The notes under the pieces were generated by a model, which ran no database searches, was not told where the DNA came from, and worked only from the letters and a program-made list of their open reading frames with translations. Positions 6,302-7,014 of a stretch of DNA of 7,014 nt are shown here, piece by piece; the stretch's first letter is position 1; each line of letters begins with the position of its first letter. The translations under genes were made by a program, and so were the position numbers. This DNA comes from CAYONM01 sp964405325 (GTDB lineage: Bacteria; Planctomycetota; UBA11346). The stretch spans positions 1-7,014 of the forward strand of contig CAYONM010000198.1 of NCBI GenBank assembly GCA_964405325.1. Reading direction: 5' to 3'.

Positions 6302-6660
6302 TCAGCAGAATTGCCGCTGGGATCGCAAGCCCGCATCCTGTTGGTAGTGCGCTGTCAACGCAACCTGGTGGGGTGGATGCAGGATTGTGCGATTGTGCTG
6401 TCGATGCGGGGCCCTGGACGCGCCGTGATAAACGACGATCTCCTGCAGCAGGGCGCGCACCAAGAGTTCCCGCAGCTCGCCGGCCGCCGCTCCCTCCCGC
6501 CCTCGCAGCTGCAATAAGCGACTCATGATCGGCTGCAGGGCCGCATTGCGCGCCTCGGCCAGCGGCAGATGCAGCAGCCCGCTGGGCATCGCTTCATAAC
6601 GCAACTGCTCACGCTGATAATCCGCCAGGCGCAGCTGCAGCCAGCGCGCCTCGTAGGGCG
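6302..6660 (-). pseudogene. 5'-truncated remnant of an unrecognised helical protein
   Basis: On the minus strand, from about 6660 down to the TGA at 6304-6302, codon use is typical of this genome's genes. The product is Leu/Ala/Arg/Gln-rich and helical, for example WLQLRLADYQREQLRYEAMP, then LHLPLAEARNAALQPIMSRLLQL, then ELRELLVRALLQEIVVYHG. The last 40 residues (from SRAPHRQ on) are less convincing and may be readthrough past a break. No ATG or good start precedes the coherent part, and the same frame runs back into antisense of the plus-strand fragments, so the 5' end appears lost near 6660-6680. I do not recognise the family. Confidence that this strand was once coding is moderate; the exact limits are a guess. 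Confidence 0.4.
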
Positions 6661-6779
6661 GCTCATCCGTGGGCGGCGAAAGCGCCCGCTTCCTGGTCGC
6701 CGACAGCGACCAGCAGTCCAGGCCGACCGCCCAGGCGGTACAGATGCGGCCCGAGGACGACGCCGAGGTGCACGCGTGA
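6657..6779 (+). pseudogene. Possible 3' end of an unidentified plus-strand gene
   Basis: After a TAG at 6654-6656 this frame reads GGSSVGGESARFLVADSD and ends PEDDAEVHA with TGA at 6777-6779. The stop overlaps the GTG of the kinase-like fragment as GTGA, an arrangement used by real gene pairs elsewhere in this window. The rest of the gene is absent upstream, where coding switches to the minus strand. It is too short to assign, and may be chance. Confidence 0.25.
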
Positions 6780-6877
6780 GTGCCCTGCATCTCCGCGCCT
6801 TCCTCGAGCGCCTGGACGGCTGCGCCGAGCCGCCATCGGTGGTGGCGGGCTTCGACGCCTTCGTCGACGAGATCCTG
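6776..6877 (+). pseudogene. Truncated start of a PfkB-type carbohydrate kinase (probable)
   Basis: The frame starting at GTG 6776 reads SALHLRAFLERLDG and then SVVAGFDAFVDEIL (21-34). That resembles the first beta strand and GFDGFVDEI-type motif of some PfkB/ribokinase-family sugar kinases, which phosphorylate sugars with ATP. Similarity stops at about residue 34-35; beyond 6877 the plus strand is simply the antisense of the integrase fragment. Only about a tenth of a kinase is left, so no activity is possible. The GTG overlaps the preceding frame's stop. The family call rests on one motif from memory and could be wrong. Confidence 0.4.
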
Positions 6878-6967
6878 CACGGTACGAATATCATAGCCAT
6901 CCTCCAGCAGATGCGTTGCAAAGGAGTGCCGAAGTGTGTGGCAGGTGGCCCGTTTGGAGATACCAGC
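6869..6967 (-). pseudogene. Fragment of an integron integrase (IntI-type tyrosine recombinase)
   Basis: The minus strand encodes AGISKRATCHTLRHSFATHL followed by LEDGYDIRTVQDL, a near-textbook match to the conserved box II region of integron integrases, including the catalytic His and Arg of HTLRH. It is distinct from the XerC in this window, where the equivalent stretch is LQAGADIRGVQELLGH. The downstream LGH and tyrosine segment is missing: the frame turns into antisense of the kinase-like fragment at about 6869. Upstream of AGISK the frame stays open to the window edge (7014) but no longer resembles IntI. About 33 residues of a protein of roughly 320-340 remain, so it is inactive. It suggests an integron once lay here or nearby. 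No attC-like site is visible. Confidence 0.8.
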
Positions 6968-7014
6968 AGGGCTATTTCGAGGTTCCAGCAACGCAGGCAG
7001 GGCCGGAAAGCGCA

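Noticed and set aside
6275..7014. Integron attC cassette sites next to the IntI scrap
   Set aside because: I looked for paired GTTRRRY and RYYYAAC core sites and found none that form a plausible attC.
1..7014. tRNA genes, rRNA, CRISPR arrays, toxin-antitoxin or phage-defence genes
   Set aside because: No cloverleaf with a conserved T-arm, no regularly spaced repeats and no defence-gene motifs were seen on either strand.

Overview
The window reads as chromosomal DNA from a GC-rich proteobacterium, most likely a gammaproteobacterium. This is inferred from the style of the XerC, YajL-type, CoaD and TilS proteins and from clear Shine-Dalgarno sites. I cannot name a genus. About 5.4 kb is ordinary housekeeping sequence and the last 1.5 kb is a mosaic of gene remnants.

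Left block (minus strand, 56-2861): four co-directional genes read right to left: xerC (tyrosine recombinase for chromosome dimer resolution), a YajL/DJ-1 family protein, an exported HEAT-like/coiled-coil protein of unknown function, and coaD (coenzyme A synthesis). The last two overlap by 4 nt (GTGA). A perfect 15-bp inverted repeat directly follows the coaD stop and is the likely end of the transcription unit.

Divergent spacer (2862-3274, 413 bases): a 157-bp MITE-like element with 17-bp imperfect terminal inverted repeats and a CTAG duplication on both sides lies two bases from the xerC ATG. Next to it is a GC-rich stretch with an imperfect direct repeat and a strong hairpin, for which I recognise no family.

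Right block (plus strand, 3275-5472): a sirtuin deacylase with class III-like residues overlaps tilS (tRNA-Ile lysidine synthetase) by 4 nt. The two are probably co-translated.

Debris zone (5473-7014): immediately after tilS lies an internal fragment of a YqhD-type iron alcohol dehydrogenase. It is followed by one small intact-looking tail-anchored membrane protein, a minus-strand unrecognised helical protein remnant, a plus-strand gene end that overlaps what looks like a truncated PfkB-type sugar kinase start, and a minus-strand scrap of an integron integrase (IntI) carrying the HxxR catalytic box. The kinase and integrase scraps meet head-on at a short sequence that can encode part of both. 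I see no complete new multi-gene system. The most unusual items are the MITE at the xerC start, the IntI/kinase junction, and the divergent sirtuin coupled to tilS.
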